A stretch of 64,000 nt of DNA from positions 1,054,001 through 1,118,000 of the forward strand of contig OW818686.1 of the NCBI GenBank assembly GCA_942493305.1, in the 5' to 3' direction. The notes under the pieces are model-generated. The model was not told where the DNA came from and searched no databases. It saw only the letters and a program-made list of their open reading frames with translations. The translations under genes and the position numbers were made by a program. Positions 26,126 to 34,562 of this stretch are shown piece after piece (the first letter of the stretch is position 1; each line of letters begins with the position of its first letter). The DNA comes from UBA7672 sp030824255 (GTDB lineage: Bacteria > Pseudomonadota > Alphaproteobacteria > Caulobacterales > Hyphomonadaceae).

Positions 26126-28354
26126 TCAATAGGTGAGATCGAGCGAGAGAATGGCCGAACGCGACGCCGCCGGAATGCTCTGCCCGCTGGAGAAGGACTG
26201 GAAGTAGGTCTCGTCCGTCAGGTTCTGCAGGTTGAGGCGCAACTGCACCGTATCCGTCATCTCCCACTCCACCGCTGCATCGAGTGTCGTGTACTCCGGC
26301 GCCACGATTTGAATGTTTGCCGTGGGTCCCGTGCGGACATCGCTGATGCGCTCGCCCACATGCTGCACGCCACCGCCCACCATCCAGTCACTGTTGATGC
26401 GCCAGGACGTCCACAGGCTCGCCGAATGCTCCGGCAGGTTGTCGAGGCGCTGGCCGAGCTCGAAGGCGTTGTTGGACTTGGTGACTTCGCCATCGAGATA
26501 CGAATAGCTGGCGATCACATTCCAGCCCGGCAGCACAGTGCCGACAGCGGAGACCTCGAAGCCGTCCACGCGCTGCTCGCCGTCGAGCACGACCGGCGGA
26601 TCGCCCGGATTGACGCCCGGCGTCCGCGCATTCGTCTTGTCGATGCGGAACAGCGCGGCAGCCAGCTGGAGACTTTCAAACACATCCCATTTCGCGCCGA
26701 TCTCGACGCTCTGGCTCTTCTCGGGGTCGACGTTGAAGTTCGCCGCCGTCACCGGCGGCGCATTGTTGCCGCCCGCCACCTGCACGATGTCGGCCCGGCC
26801 GGAGGTCTCGAAGCCCGAGCCCCAGGCCACATAAATGCTGGCCGACTCGATCGGCTTGAAGACCAGCGAGGCACTGCCGCTCAACTCGCCATCGTCTGCG
26901 GACAGGTCGGTTGCAAAGCCCGCGACCGTGGAGCCGGGATCGACGATCCCGCGCACGCGCGTCTCCACGGCGTCATAACGCACGCCGCCATTGATGATCC
27001 ATTGCGGCCCGAGCTCGATCGAATCGAACACATAGGCGGACGCCACATCGGTCTCCACGAGGGCGCGCGTGCCATTGTAGGGCAGCGCCGGCGCGGTCTG
27101 CAGCACGGGATTGAACAGGTTCATGGCCGGGCCGTTCGCATCGAGGCGGCGGCGGTTCTCCGTCCGCTCGTCGGAGATTTCCACGCCCGTCACCAGCGTA
27201 TGCGCGAGACCGCCCGTGTCGAAGGCAAGCGTCAGGTCCGCCTGCCCGACCAGCAATTCCTCGACCTGGTCACGCGGCTTGCGGTTGCCCACGGCCTGCG
27301 TCGTGTCGTTCAGCGTTGTCACCGCGCCGACAAAGCGGGGGGCCGAGACGATCGTGTCATTGTGCACGCGGGCATAGCGGCCCTGCACGCGCAGGCTGGC
27401 TGCGTCGGACAGTTCATGCGTCATCCGGGCCGTGACCATCCTGGCTTCAAGCTCGCGATAGTCGTTCGCATAGCCGTAGAAATTGCTGGTATCGACCGGC
27501 GCCGCGCGCCCCTCGAGCCCTGAACCGGCCAGCGTCGTGTTGCGCGCATTGGGCACGCCATAGTCAGGCACGTCGTCCTGGTTCATCTGGAAATAGCTGA
27601 GCGTCACGCGCGTCGCGCCGTCGAGCCCGAAGGCGATCTGCGGTGCGAAGGCGACACGCGAGTTCTTCACGACGTCGCGGCCCGGCTCGTTCGCATCGTG
27701 CGCCATCGCGTTGAGGCGGAAGGCGATGCCGGCGTCTTCGGACAGCACGGTGTTGTAGTCCAGCGTGCCGCGATAAAGGTCGTCGGTGCCAGCGGCGAGT
27801 TCGATCTCCGCGAAATCGTCCATCTGCGGCTGACGGCTGACGATGTTGATCGTTCCGCCCACATTGCCCCGCCCAGCAAACGCGGACGCCGGACCCTTCG
27901 AGACTTCGATGCGCTCGGCATTGAAGGGATCGCGGAAATAGTTGCCGTTGTCGGGCAGGCCGTCGACGAAGATGTCGTCGCGCGCCGAGAAGCCGCGGAT
28001 CTTCATGCTGTCGCCGCCGGGAGGATTGCCCTCGCCCGCCTGGATCGACACGCCCGTGATGTTGCGCAGCGAGTCCCGCAGCGTGCGGCGGCCCTGCTCG
28101 TCCAGCAGCGTGTCCGACATGATCGCGACCGTCTGCGGCGTATCGAGCACCGGCTGCGTAAGCTTTGGCGAGGACAGGGTCGGCACGCCATATCCGTCGA
28201 TGACGACCGTATCCTGGCTATCGGACGGCGGATCGGACGGGTTGGTCGTTTGCGCGTGCGCCGCGCCGGCGCCGAGCGCCACGGCCGTTGCCGTGGCCGA
28301 GGCAATCAGCCCGCCCCGGAGGCTCGCCCGGCCCTGCACGCGTGTAATCGCCAT
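26126..28354 (-). CDS. TonB-dependent siderophore receptor (Fiu/PiuA-like)
   Basis: Outer-membrane receptor of 742 residues for ferric catecholate-type siderophores. ATG 28354 follows AGGGGA by 6 bases and gives signal peptide MAITRVQGRASLRGGLIASATATAVALGAGAAHAQ. The plug (VLDTPQTVAIMSDTLLDEQGRRTLRDSLRNITGVSIQAGEGNPPGGDSMKIRGF, IEVSKGPASAFAGRGNVGGTINIVSRQP) and C-terminal strand ending in AILSLDLTY are typical of TonB-siderophore family. A GTG at 28378 is an alternative but lacks a ribosome site. Upstream lies a TTGCGA/TCGCAA dyad, a candidate iron-regulator box. Confidence 0.95.
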   Translation of the reverse strand: MAITRVQGRASLRGGLIASATATAVALGAGAAHAQTTNPSDPPSDSQDTVVIDGYGVPTLSSPKLTQPVLDTPQTVAIMSDTLLDEQGRRTLRDSLRNITGVSIQAGEGNPPGGDSMKIRGFSARDDIFVDGLPDNGNYFRDPFNAERIEVSKGPASAFAGRGNVGGTINIVSRQPQMDDFAEIELAAGTDDLYRGTLDYNTVLSEDAGIAFRLNAMAHDANEPGRDVVKNSRVAFAPQIAFGLDGATRVTLSYFQMNQDDVPDYGVPNARNTTLAGSGLEGRAAPVDTSNFYGYANDYRELEARMVTARMTHELSDAASLRVQGRYARVHNDTIVSAPRFVGAVTTLNDTTQAVGNRKPRDQVEELLVGQADLTLAFDTGGLAHTLVTGVEISDERTENRRRLDANGPAMNLFNPVLQTAPALPYNGTRALVETDVASAYVFDSIELGPQWIINGGVRYDAVETRVRGIVDPGSTVAGFATDLSADDGELSGSASLVFKPIESASIYVAWGSGFETSGRADIVQVAGGNNAPPVTAANFNVDPEKSQSVEIGAKWDVFESLQLAAALFRIDKTNARTPGVNPGDPPVVLDGEQRVDGFEVSAVGTVLPGWNVIASYSYLDGEVTKSNNAFELGQRLDNLPEHSASLWTSWRINSDWMVGGGVQHVGERISDVRTGPTANIQIVAPEYTTLDAAVEWEMTDTVQLRLNLQNLTDETYFQSFSSGQSIPAASRSAILSLDLTY

Positions 28355-28399
28355 GATCGTCCCCTGCTGCTCGAACACTGGATTTCGGGGCTATCAGGG

Positions 28400-28416
28400 T
28401 TGCGAATTGCTCGCAA
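28400..28416 (-). promoter_or_regulatory. Candidate Fur-type operator of the siderophore receptor
   Basis: Perfect dyad TTGCGA-ATTGC-TCGCAA, 46 bases before the receptor start. The TTGC...GCAA arrangement resembles Fur/Mur-type sites of alphaproteobacteria. Iron control is inferred from the gene's role. Confidence 0.45.
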
Positions 28417-28473
28417 GAAATGGAGCGAACGCTTCGCACTTTCACTCTCAGCGGTGCAAAATCGTCTCTTTTT

Positions 28474-28494
28474 TATCACAAATTCAAGGTGATA
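28474..28494. promoter_or_regulatory. Second dyad upstream of the siderophore receptor
   Basis: TATCAC-N9-GTGATA, perfect 6-base half-sites, between the Nudix stop and the receptor promoter. On the minus strand it is followed by A and not T, so it is not a terminator for the Nudix gene. Possibly an operator for an unidentified regulator. Confidence 0.35.
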
Positions 28495-28504
28495 GTAACC
28501 GCCG

Positions 28505-29125
28505 TTACATTTTGCGACGTTTGTCCGGTTTCCCCTGCTTCGGCTGGGCCTTGAGCCAGAAGCCGAGCGTCATGACCTTGGCGTCATCGAAAAACGCCGC
28601 GTCGACGCGGTCCAGGAAATCCGCGCGGCTAAACTCCACCCGCTTGATGTCTTCCTTTTCAGCCGCCAGCCCGGAAGCCTTGGGGTTCACCAGGTCGGCC
28701 GTCACGACCGGCGCGTAATACAGGAAGATCCGCTCCGAGCTGGACCCCGGCGAGACATAGCCCTGTGAGACCAGCGTGAGATTGCCGGCCTGATAGCCGA
28801 CCTCCTCCATCATCTCGCGCCTGATACAGTCTTCCGGTTCCTCGTCTTCCTCGACCGAGCCAGCCATCGCCTCGACGATATAACCAGGCCCCTTGTCGAA
28901 CGTGGCGATGCGGAATTGTTCGGCCAGCACGATCACGTCGCGCTCGACATCGTGGATCAGCGCTGCACAGCTGTCGCCGCGCTCGAACACCAGACGCTTC
29001 ACGTCCGCAAGCTTTCCCCTGCCTGCGACGCGGTCATAGTCGAAGACATATTCATCGATCTTGTAGCGGCCCTTGAAGACCGTCTTCTTCGACTTGATGT
29101 CGACCGTTCGCTTCTTCGTCGCCAT
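28505..29125 (-). CDS. Nudix hydrolase (ADP-ribose/GDP-sugar pyrophosphatase type)
   Basis: Nudix enzyme of 206 residues, close to the NudF/NudK type that cleaves nucleoside-diphosphate sugars. The complete Nudix box runs from G89 to Y111 (G-x5-E-x7-REMMEEVG). Also typical are VIVLAEQFRIATF and YIVEAMAG before the box and LTLVSQGYVSPGSSSERIFLYYA after it. A basic C-terminal tail (KQGKPDKRRKM) ends it. The ATG shares one base with the beta-lactamase stop (TGATG), so translation is coupled. Substrate cannot be fixed. Confidence 0.93.
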   Translation of the reverse strand: MATKKRTVDIKSKKTVFKGRYKIDEYVFDYDRVAGRGKLADVKRLVFERGDSCAALIHDVERDVIVLAEQFRIATFDKGPGYIVEAMAGSVEEDEEPEDCIRREMMEEVGYQAGNLTLVSQGYVSPGSSSERIFLYYAPVVTADLVNPKASGLAAEKEDIKRVEFSRADFLDRVDAAFFDDAKVMTLGFWLKAQPKQGKPDKRRKM

Positions 29126-30051
29126 CAGCCGAATTCCTTCACCACGATACGCGCAACTTCCGCGTGAGCTGTCGCCTTCACCCCGATCGGGACCGTGCTC
29201 TCGCTGATGTAGCTGGCGATCACGATGGGCGCGCGGCCCGGCGGAAAGGCAATCGCCACATCATTGTGCGAGCCATTGCCGCCAGTACCGGTCTTGTCGC
29301 CTGCGTTCCAGCCCGCTGGCAGACCGGCGCGCAGGCGATCAAGCCCTGTGTTCGAGGCCCGCATCCATCCGATCAGCATGTCGCGTAAAGCCGCGTTCAG
29401 CACTTCATCCGTTGTCAGCAGTCGCGCCAGCGTCTGGGCCATCGCCTCGGGCGTAGTGGTATCGCGCTCGTCACCCGGCGCATTCTCGTTGAGCGCGGGC
29501 TCTGTACGATCCAGCCGCGTCACGCCATCGCCAGCTTCCCGGAAGAAGCGCGTCAGACCTTCCGGGCCCATCATGGGCACGAGCAGCAAATTCGCCGCGC
29601 AGTTGTCGCTGACGGTGACGGTCGCCTCGCACAGCTCCGCCAGCGTCATCCGACCCAAGCCTGTTTCCGGATCTATCTTCGTCTCGCATACCGGCGAGTG
29701 CGCAATCAGGTCCCCGCGCCGGAAAAGCATGTGATCATCGAGCAGCATTCCACTCTTCACACGTCTCAGAATACCTGCCGCCAGCAGCCATTTGAACGTC
29801 GAGGCCATCGCGAAGCGCTGGCCCATGCGATAGCCAATGCGCCGGCCGCTGCCGGTGTCGATGGCGCACACGCCCAGGCGTCCGCCGATGTGATCGGCGA
29901 CTGACCGGAACCGTTGGATGTAATCGAACTCGCGCTGTGGCTGGACAGGCTGTGGCGCGACAGGCGGCAGGGGCGCTTGCGCAAACCCTGCCCCCGCGCA
30001 TCCCGCCAGCAGCAGTCCGCCGCCCGCAACGACACTCCGCCGCGTCAGCAT
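29125..30051 (-). CDS. Class A beta-lactamase
   Basis: Serine beta-lactamase hydrolysing penicillins or cephalosporins. The 308 residues carry all class A motifs: S84-T-F-K87, S148-D-N150, the omega-loop E184 with N188 (RTEPALN), and K253-T-G. The N-terminus MLTRRSVVAGGGLLLAGC has a twin-arginine-like RR and a lipobox with Cys 18, so a membrane-anchored lipoprotein, possibly Tat-exported, is likely. AGGAG sits 8 bases before the ATG and overlaps the end of rph. It is the middle gene of rph > bla > nudix. A D-Ala-D-Ala peptidase is unlikely because E184 is present. Confidence 0.93.
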   Translation of the reverse strand: MLTRRSVVAGGGLLLAGCAGAGFAQAPLPPVAPQPVQPQREFDYIQRFRSVADHIGGRLGVCAIDTGSGRRIGYRMGQRFAMASTFKWLLAAGILRRVKSGMLLDDHMLFRRGDLIAHSPVCETKIDPETGLGRMTLAELCEATVTVSDNCAANLLLVPMMGPEGLTRFFREAGDGVTRLDRTEPALNENAPGDERDTTTPEAMAQTLARLLTTDEVLNAALRDMLIGWMRASNTGLDRLRAGLPAGWNAGDKTGTGGNGSHNDVAIAFPPGRAPIVIASYISESTVPIGVKATAHAEVARIVVKEFG

Positions 30052-30062
30052 CCTGCGAACTC

Positions 30063-30779
30063 CTAGAGGCCGAGCGCGATCCGCTGGGCGGCGAACAGTT
30101 CGTCGGTGCCAAGAACGGCAAGGTCGATCAGCGAATTGAACTCGTCGCGGCTGAACGCGCGCTGTTCGCCCGTGCCCTGGATCTCGATCAGCTTGCCGCC
30201 CGAGGCCATGACAAAGTTTGCATCGACCTGTGCGTCGGAATCTTCCGGATAGTCGAGGTCGAGGACGGGCACATCCTTGTAGATGCCGCATGACACCGCC
30301 GCGACTTGCGCGGACAGCGGGTTCGTCTTGATGACGCCTTCGTCAACCAGGTATTTGCAGGCAAGTGCGAGGGCGACATAGCCGCCCGTGATCGCCGCCG
30401 TGCGGGTGCCGCCGTCTGCCTGCAGCACGTCACAATCGAGCGTGATGGTGTTCTCACCCAGGGCTTTCATGTCTGTAACGGAACGCAGCGCGCGGCCGAT
30501 CAGGCGCTGGATTTCCTGCGTGCGGCCAGACTGCTTCCCCTCCGCCGCCTCCCGCCGCCCCCGCGTATGCGTCGCCCGCGGCAGCATGCCGTACTCCCCC
30601 GTCACCCACCCCTCCCCCTTCCCCTTCTTCCACCGCGGCACATCCCCCTGCCAGCTCGCCGTGCACAGCACATGCGTGTGGCCGAACTTTATGAGGCACG
30701 ACCCTTCCGCGTAACGCGTGACGCCGACCTCCATTGTGATGGGACGAAGCTGCTGGGGCGTACGGCCGGACGGGCGCAT
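30063..30779 (-). CDS. rph: Ribonuclease PH
   Basis: Phosphorolytic 3'-5' exoribonuclease that trims tRNA precursors. MRPSGRTPQQLRPITMEVGVTRYAEGSCLIKFGHTHVLCTAS, GWVTGEYGMLPRATHTRGRREAAEGKQSGRTQEIQRLIGRALR and DCDVLQADGGTRTAAITGGYVAL are family hallmarks. 238 residues, normal length. Normally followed in alphaproteobacteria by rdgB and hemW; here it is followed by the beta-lactamase gene, 11 bases away. Confidence 0.97.
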   Translation of the reverse strand: MRPSGRTPQQLRPITMEVGVTRYAEGSCLIKFGHTHVLCTASWQGDVPRWKKGKGEGWVTGEYGMLPRATHTRGRREAAEGKQSGRTQEIQRLIGRALRSVTDMKALGENTITLDCDVLQADGGTRTAAITGGYVALALACKYLVDEGVIKTNPLSAQVAAVSCGIYKDVPVLDLDYPEDSDAQVDANFVMASGGKLIEIQGTGEQRAFSRDEFNSLIDLAVLGTDELFAAQRIALGL

Positions 30780-30834
30780 GAAGAAACCTCGAAACTGAAT
30801 ATGCGCCGCTGGTAGCAGAGCCGGAGCGCGGTTC

Positions 30835-31398
30835 CTACTGCGCCGCTAGCGCCGCGATCGTGCGCGGTTCGATTATGCGGTCGAGCGAATAGGCTTCCAT
30901 CACGGTCGGCTGCTTGCCGCCTGAGAGATAGACGAGCAACACGTCCCCCGGCTTTCCATAGACGGCGTCATGCCCAATCATCTGCCCGCACGGCGGCGGC
31001 ATGGTCGACCCGAGATTGATCTCGGCCGGTGAACCACTCCCCTTCACCCAGCGGATCGGCTTCAGCACGGCCAGGGGCTGGCCGTTCATGTCCTCGAAGT
31101 CCTTGGGCAGGCCCTTCGTCACGTCCTCGCGAACGAAACGCACCAGCACGAGCGCATCGGCCTCGTCGAACAGGCGCACCTGCTGCTTCAGCTTCCAGTC
31201 GCGTGTCTCTTCCGCATACTTCAGGCCATGCGCCTTTCCCCACGCCATCGCCAGCGCCTCGACATCCGCCTCCGGCGTTCCGGGAGCGGGGATCGGCGGC
31301 GGTGGCGGCGGCATGATCGAACAGGCAAACGCCGGCGCCGTCAGCATCACTGCGGCCGCCGCCAGAACCCCGATCCTGCCAATCCCGCCCATCGCCAT
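30835..31398 (-). CDS. Unknown secreted protein with proline-rich start
   Basis: Exported protein of 187 residues, family not recognised. Signal peptide MAMGGIGRIGVLAAAAVMLTAPAFA, mature start CSIMPPPPPPIPAPGTPE. The body contains VLVRFVREDV and a Cys in STMPPPCGQMIGHDAVYGKPGDVLLVYLSGGK, so a disulfide with the first Cys is possible. The start lies 139 bases from the divergent hrcA; rph follows 55 bases downstream on the same strand. Confidence 0.8.
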   Translation of the reverse strand: MAMGGIGRIGVLAAAAVMLTAPAFACSIMPPPPPPIPAPGTPEADVEALAMAWGKAHGLKYAEETRDWKLKQQVRLFDEADALVLVRFVREDVTKGLPKDFEDMNGQPLAVLKPIRWVKGSGSPAEINLGSTMPPPCGQMIGHDAVYGKPGDVLLVYLSGGKQPTVMEAYSLDRIIEPRTIAALAAQ

Positions 31399-31500
31399 CT
31401 CCCCGGCAATTGCCTGACCGCCACCATGGCCGTCTGCCCCAATCCCCGCAAGGGAGGCTGCTCAGCAGCTTTTCCCCGTCTTTTCAGTTACATTCCCCTG

Positions 31501-31524
31501 TTGAACCTGCCCTACCGGACCCAT
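31501..31524 (+). promoter_or_regulatory. Candidate heat-shock (sigma-32) promoter of hrcA-grpE
   Basis: TTGAAC at 31501-31506, 13 bases, then CCCAT at 31520-31524, matching the RpoH pattern of TTGAAA and CCCCAT with 13-14 base spacing. Transcription would begin close to 31532, only a few bases before the ATG at 31538, or well before an alternative ATG at 31595. No CIRCE element (GCACTC-N9-GAGTGC) is seen. Confidence 0.4.
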
Positions 31525-31537
31525 ACGTTCCCCCCGG

Positions 31538-32647
31538 ATGACGAACACCCCACGCAGCCCTTCCGGCCTTATCGCCTCGACCGCCTTCGCGGCGATGGAC
31601 CGGCGTAGCCGCGATATCTTCCGGGAGATTGTGCAATCCTACCTGGACACCGGCGAGCCGGTCGGATCGCGCACCATATCGCGGCGCGGCGTGGCGCTTT
31701 CCCCCGCTTCGATCCGCAACATCATGTCGGACCTTGCGGAGATGGGGCTGATCGACAGCCCGCATACCTCCGCCGGCCGTGTGCCGACCCATGCGGGCCT
31801 GCGCATCTTCGTCGACAGCCTGCTGCAACTGGGCGAGCCGGGCGAGGCCGACAAGCGCTCGATCGAAAGCCGTCTAGCGGGCTCGGGCCGCCGGATCGAG
31901 AATGTGCTCGCGGAAGCCTCCGAATTCCTCTCCGGCCTCGTTGGCGGCGCAGGCCTTGTGGCGACGCCCACGGACGACGCGCCGATCCGCCATGTCGAAT
32001 TCGTGCGCATCTCCAGCGAACAGGCGCTGGCCGTCATCGTCGCCGAGACGGGCGAGGTGGAGAACCGCGTCCTGGCCCTGCCCCCCGGCCTGCCCGCCTC
32101 CGCGCTCACCGAAGCCAGCAACTATCTCAACGCCCGCATGAAGGGCCGCACGCTGGCGGAAGCCCGCGCCACGGTTCTGGAGGAAGTCGGCTCGCGCAAG
32201 GCGCTGCTCGACCAGACGGCCGCGCGCCTGATCGAGGATGGCCTTGCCCAATGGGGCGGCGATGATCCGGCGCGGGGCCGCTCGCTGATCGTGCGGGGCC
32301 GCGCCAAGCTGCTGGACGATCCCAATGCGGCAGCCGATCTCGACCGGGTGCGCGACCTCTTTACCGAGCTGGAGCGGTCCGAGAACCTGCTGAACGTGCT
32401 GGATACGGCGCGGGACGCCGATGGCGTGCGGCTCTTCATTGGCTCTGAAAACCCGCTGTTTTCTCTGTCGGGTTCGGCAATGATTGTCGCCCCCTATATG
32501 AATGCCGAGCGGAAGATTGTAGGGGCGCTGGGCGTGATCGGGCCAACCCGGCTGAATTACGCCCGTGTTATCCCGATGGTGGATTATACGGCACAGGTTG
32601 TGGGGCGCCTTCTCGGCGATGCGCGCCCGGTGACGAAACGCGATTAG
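31538..32647 (+). CDS. hrcA: Heat-inducible transcription repressor HrcA
   Basis: Repressor of chaperone genes that binds the CIRCE element, with activity depending on GroEL. N-terminal winged helix: SRDIFREIVQSYLDTGEPVGSRTISRRGVALSPASIRNIMSDLAEMGLIDSPHTSAGRVPTHAGLRIFVDSLLQL; C-terminal GAF-like domain ends in IGPTRLNYARVIPMVDYTAQVV. The start may be ATG 31538 or 31595 (MDRRSRD); the second fits many homologues. 369 residues from the first. grpE follows after 17 bases. Confidence 0.96.
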   Translation: MTNTPRSPSGLIASTAFAAMDRRSRDIFREIVQSYLDTGEPVGSRTISRRGVALSPASIRNIMSDLAEMGLIDSPHTSAGRVPTHAGLRIFVDSLLQLGEPGEADKRSIESRLAGSGRRIENVLAEASEFLSGLVGGAGLVATPTDDAPIRHVEFVRISSEQALAVIVAETGEVENRVLALPPGLPASALTEASNYLNARMKGRTLAEARATVLEEVGSRKALLDQTAARLIEDGLAQWGGDDPARGRSLIVRGRAKLLDDPNAAADLDRVRDLFTELERSENLLNVLDTARDADGVRLFIGSENPLFSLSGSAMIVAPYMNAERKIVGALGVIGPTRLNYARVIPMVDYTAQVVGRLLGDARPVTKRD

Positions 32648-32664
32648 ACGAGAGTAGACTTACG

Positions 32665-33264
32665 ATGACCAACGATACGTCCGGCGCCGGTTCGAGAGAC
32701 GATGATGCGATCCTTGCCGCCGAGAACGAAGGCATGGACGAGGCCATCGGCCATCCGCGTGCAGCCGTGAACCCGCTGAACGAGGTCGTGGTCGCGCTCG
32801 AGAAGGAGCGCGATGCGATGAAGGACAATCTCCTGCGCGCGCTTGCCGAGACGGACAATGTGCGCAAACGCGCCAACCGCCAGATCGAGGAAGCGCGCCT
32901 CTATGCCGTCGAGAAATTCGCGCGTGACCTCCTGAATGTGGCCGACAACCTTGCGCGCGCCACCGAGTCCGTGCCGGAAGGCAGCCGCGGCCTGATGACC
33001 GACGCCGTGAAGACCGCGCTGGAAGGCGTGGAACTGACGCAGAAGGAACTTGTCTCCGTGCTGTCGCGCCATGGCGTCACCGCCATCGACGCCTCGCCGG
33101 GTGCGGGCTTCGACCCCGCCCTGCACCAGGCCGTGACGCAGGTGCCGTCGGCGCATCCCGCTGGCTCCGTCGCCGAACTGTATCAGTCCGGCTGGCGCAT
33201 CGGCGACCGTGTGCTGCGCGCCGCGATGGTGGCGGTGAGCGGCGGCCCGGCCGGGCTGCAGTAG
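32665..33264 (+). CDS. grpE: Nucleotide exchange factor GrpE
   Basis: Co-chaperone of DnaK that drives ADP release. 199 residues: acidic N-terminal tail, long coiled coil (PLNEVVVALEKERDAMKDNLLRALAETDNVRKRANRQIEEARLYAVEKFARDLLNVADNLARA), and the beta domain ending VSVLSRHGVTAIDASPGAGFDPALHQAVTQVPSAHPAGSVAELYQSGWRIGDRVLRAAMVAVSGGP, the GrpE signature. Seventeen bases after hrcA, one operon. Confidence 0.97.
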   Translation: MTNDTSGAGSRDDDAILAAENEGMDEAIGHPRAAVNPLNEVVVALEKERDAMKDNLLRALAETDNVRKRANRQIEEARLYAVEKFARDLLNVADNLARATESVPEGSRGLMTDAVKTALEGVELTQKELVSVLSRHGVTAIDASPGAGFDPALHQAVTQVPSAHPAGSVAELYQSGWRIGDRVLRAAMVAVSGGPAGLQ

Positions 33265-33294
33265 GCCTCGCAGGTCGTCTAGGGCTTATCCTGT

Positions 33295-33361
33295 CCGCCC
33301 GCTTCGCGGGCGGCCCCTTCCGTCATGCTTCGCATGCCACCTTCCCCACACTTCGCGTGGG
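33295..33361. repeat. Three consecutive TTC-loop hairpins (REP-like)
   Basis: Three dyads in 67 bases downstream of grpE: CCGCCCGC-TTC-GCGGGCGG (33295-33313), CATGC-TTC-GCATG (33324-33336) and CCCAC...GTGGG (33345-33361, with an inner C-TTC-G). All share a CTTCG apex. The first could terminate grpE. The arrangement resembles an intergenic palindromic repeat unit; no second copy was seen in this window. Confidence 0.55.
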
Positions 33362-33388
33362 ACAGGACGTGGCGCGACCGCCTGGCGC

Positions 33389-34492
33389 TTACCCGAACCG
33401 CGACTTTGGCAGCCGGGTGATGCGGCAGGCGAGGTCGTCTTCGCCGGAGGCGATAAGATAATCATCGCCGTCTTCGACGATGCCTGTGGTGAAGACGATA
33501 TCGTGGACATAGCGGGCGCGGTCGAGATCGGGGCTTAGCTCGGGGCGGGCTTCGAGAAGCGGGGTTGCGTCTTCGAGGCGGAGGACGCGCGCAGGATCGT
33601 CGCGATCGAGCAAGGCCCAGAAGGTGCGGTAGGCGCCGACGACGCCTTTCATCTCGACGCCGTGATAGAGGACGAGCCAGCCATCTGGCGTGAGCACAGG
33701 AGGCGCGCCGCCGCCGACCTTCATCGACGAGGGCGAGCCCTTGCGCGGACGGATGGCGCCGTGATCCAGCGGCTTCCAGTGCAACGCATCCGGCGATTGT
33801 GCGATCTGGATCGACGGGCCGGGAAGCCATGGGCTTTCGGGCGGCTGGGCGAGATAGACCTCGCCGGCCGGGCGCGTCAGCGCCACGAAGCGGCCGCCCA
33901 CCCTGCCCTCGAAGATCAGCATGTCCTTGTTCTGGTGATCGAGGACGACGCCTGCGAGCGTCCATGTGAAGGCGTCGTCCGATGTGTAGAGCGTGGTGCA
34001 GAGACGCTCTGAGCTGACCGAGCATGTCGTCATGTAATAGCGGCCGTCGACGCGCGAGATGCGCGCATCCTCGACGCCATATTCCTGAAAGCTGGCCTGC
34101 GGCTGCACGCTGCAATCATAGTGCGCGACGATGATGCGTTCGCCATCGGGCGACAGCTCGACCGGCAGCAACCACGAGATCGAGGTGAGGATCAGCGTGC
34201 GGTGGCGGCCATGCACGCGCAGCTCGCGCGGATCATCCGTGTTCACGCCATCGCGGGGATGGCGATCCATCACATAACGCCCGTCGCTCCAGCGGATGGC
34301 GGCGATGTGATCCTCGCGCACCGGATGGCGCAGAGCCTCCGCCACGCGGACCATCATCAGGAGATTGCCATTGGGCAGGCGCGTGAAGCCCGGATTGAAC
34401 GCGCCAAGCACATGCGTTTCCTCGGCGATCTGTCCGCGCAGGGGGGAGCGCGAGAGATCGACGTCGCCGGGGCGGAAGATGATCCTGTCCAT
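33389..34492 (-). CDS. GH130-type beta-mannoside phosphorylase/glycosidase
   Basis: 367-residue five-bladed propeller enzyme of the GH130 family, which cleaves beta-mannosides by phosphorolysis or hydrolysis. Seen are FNPGFTRLPNGNLLMMVRVAEALRHP near residue 31, GVEDARISRVDGRYYMTTC with the conserved acid, KDMLIFEGRVGGRFVALTRP, GGGAPPVLTPDGWLVLYHGVE, and VHDIVFTTGIVEDGDDYLIASGEDD at the end. No signal peptide, so cytosolic. The conserved phosphate-binding basic residues could not be assigned by eye, leaving phosphorolysis versus hydrolysis open. It is adjacent to a TetR gene. Confidence 0.87.
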   Translation of the reverse strand: MDRIIFRPGDVDLSRSPLRGQIAEETHVLGAFNPGFTRLPNGNLLMMVRVAEALRHPVREDHIAAIRWSDGRYVMDRHPRDGVNTDDPRELRVHGRHRTLILTSISWLLPVELSPDGERIIVAHYDCSVQPQASFQEYGVEDARISRVDGRYYMTTCSVSSERLCTTLYTSDDAFTWTLAGVVLDHQNKDMLIFEGRVGGRFVALTRPAGEVYLAQPPESPWLPGPSIQIAQSPDALHWKPLDHGAIRPRKGSPSSMKVGGGAPPVLTPDGWLVLYHGVEMKGVVGAYRTFWALLDRDDPARVLRLEDATPLLEARPELSPDLDRARYVHDIVFTTGIVEDGDDYLIASGEDDLACRITRLPKSRFG

Positions 34493-34562
34493 GCGAGCTA
34501 TCTGGCGCGAACCGGCCGCCGATCAACCGGGCCGGGCCCAAAGGGGTTCGGAGCAGCGGCGT

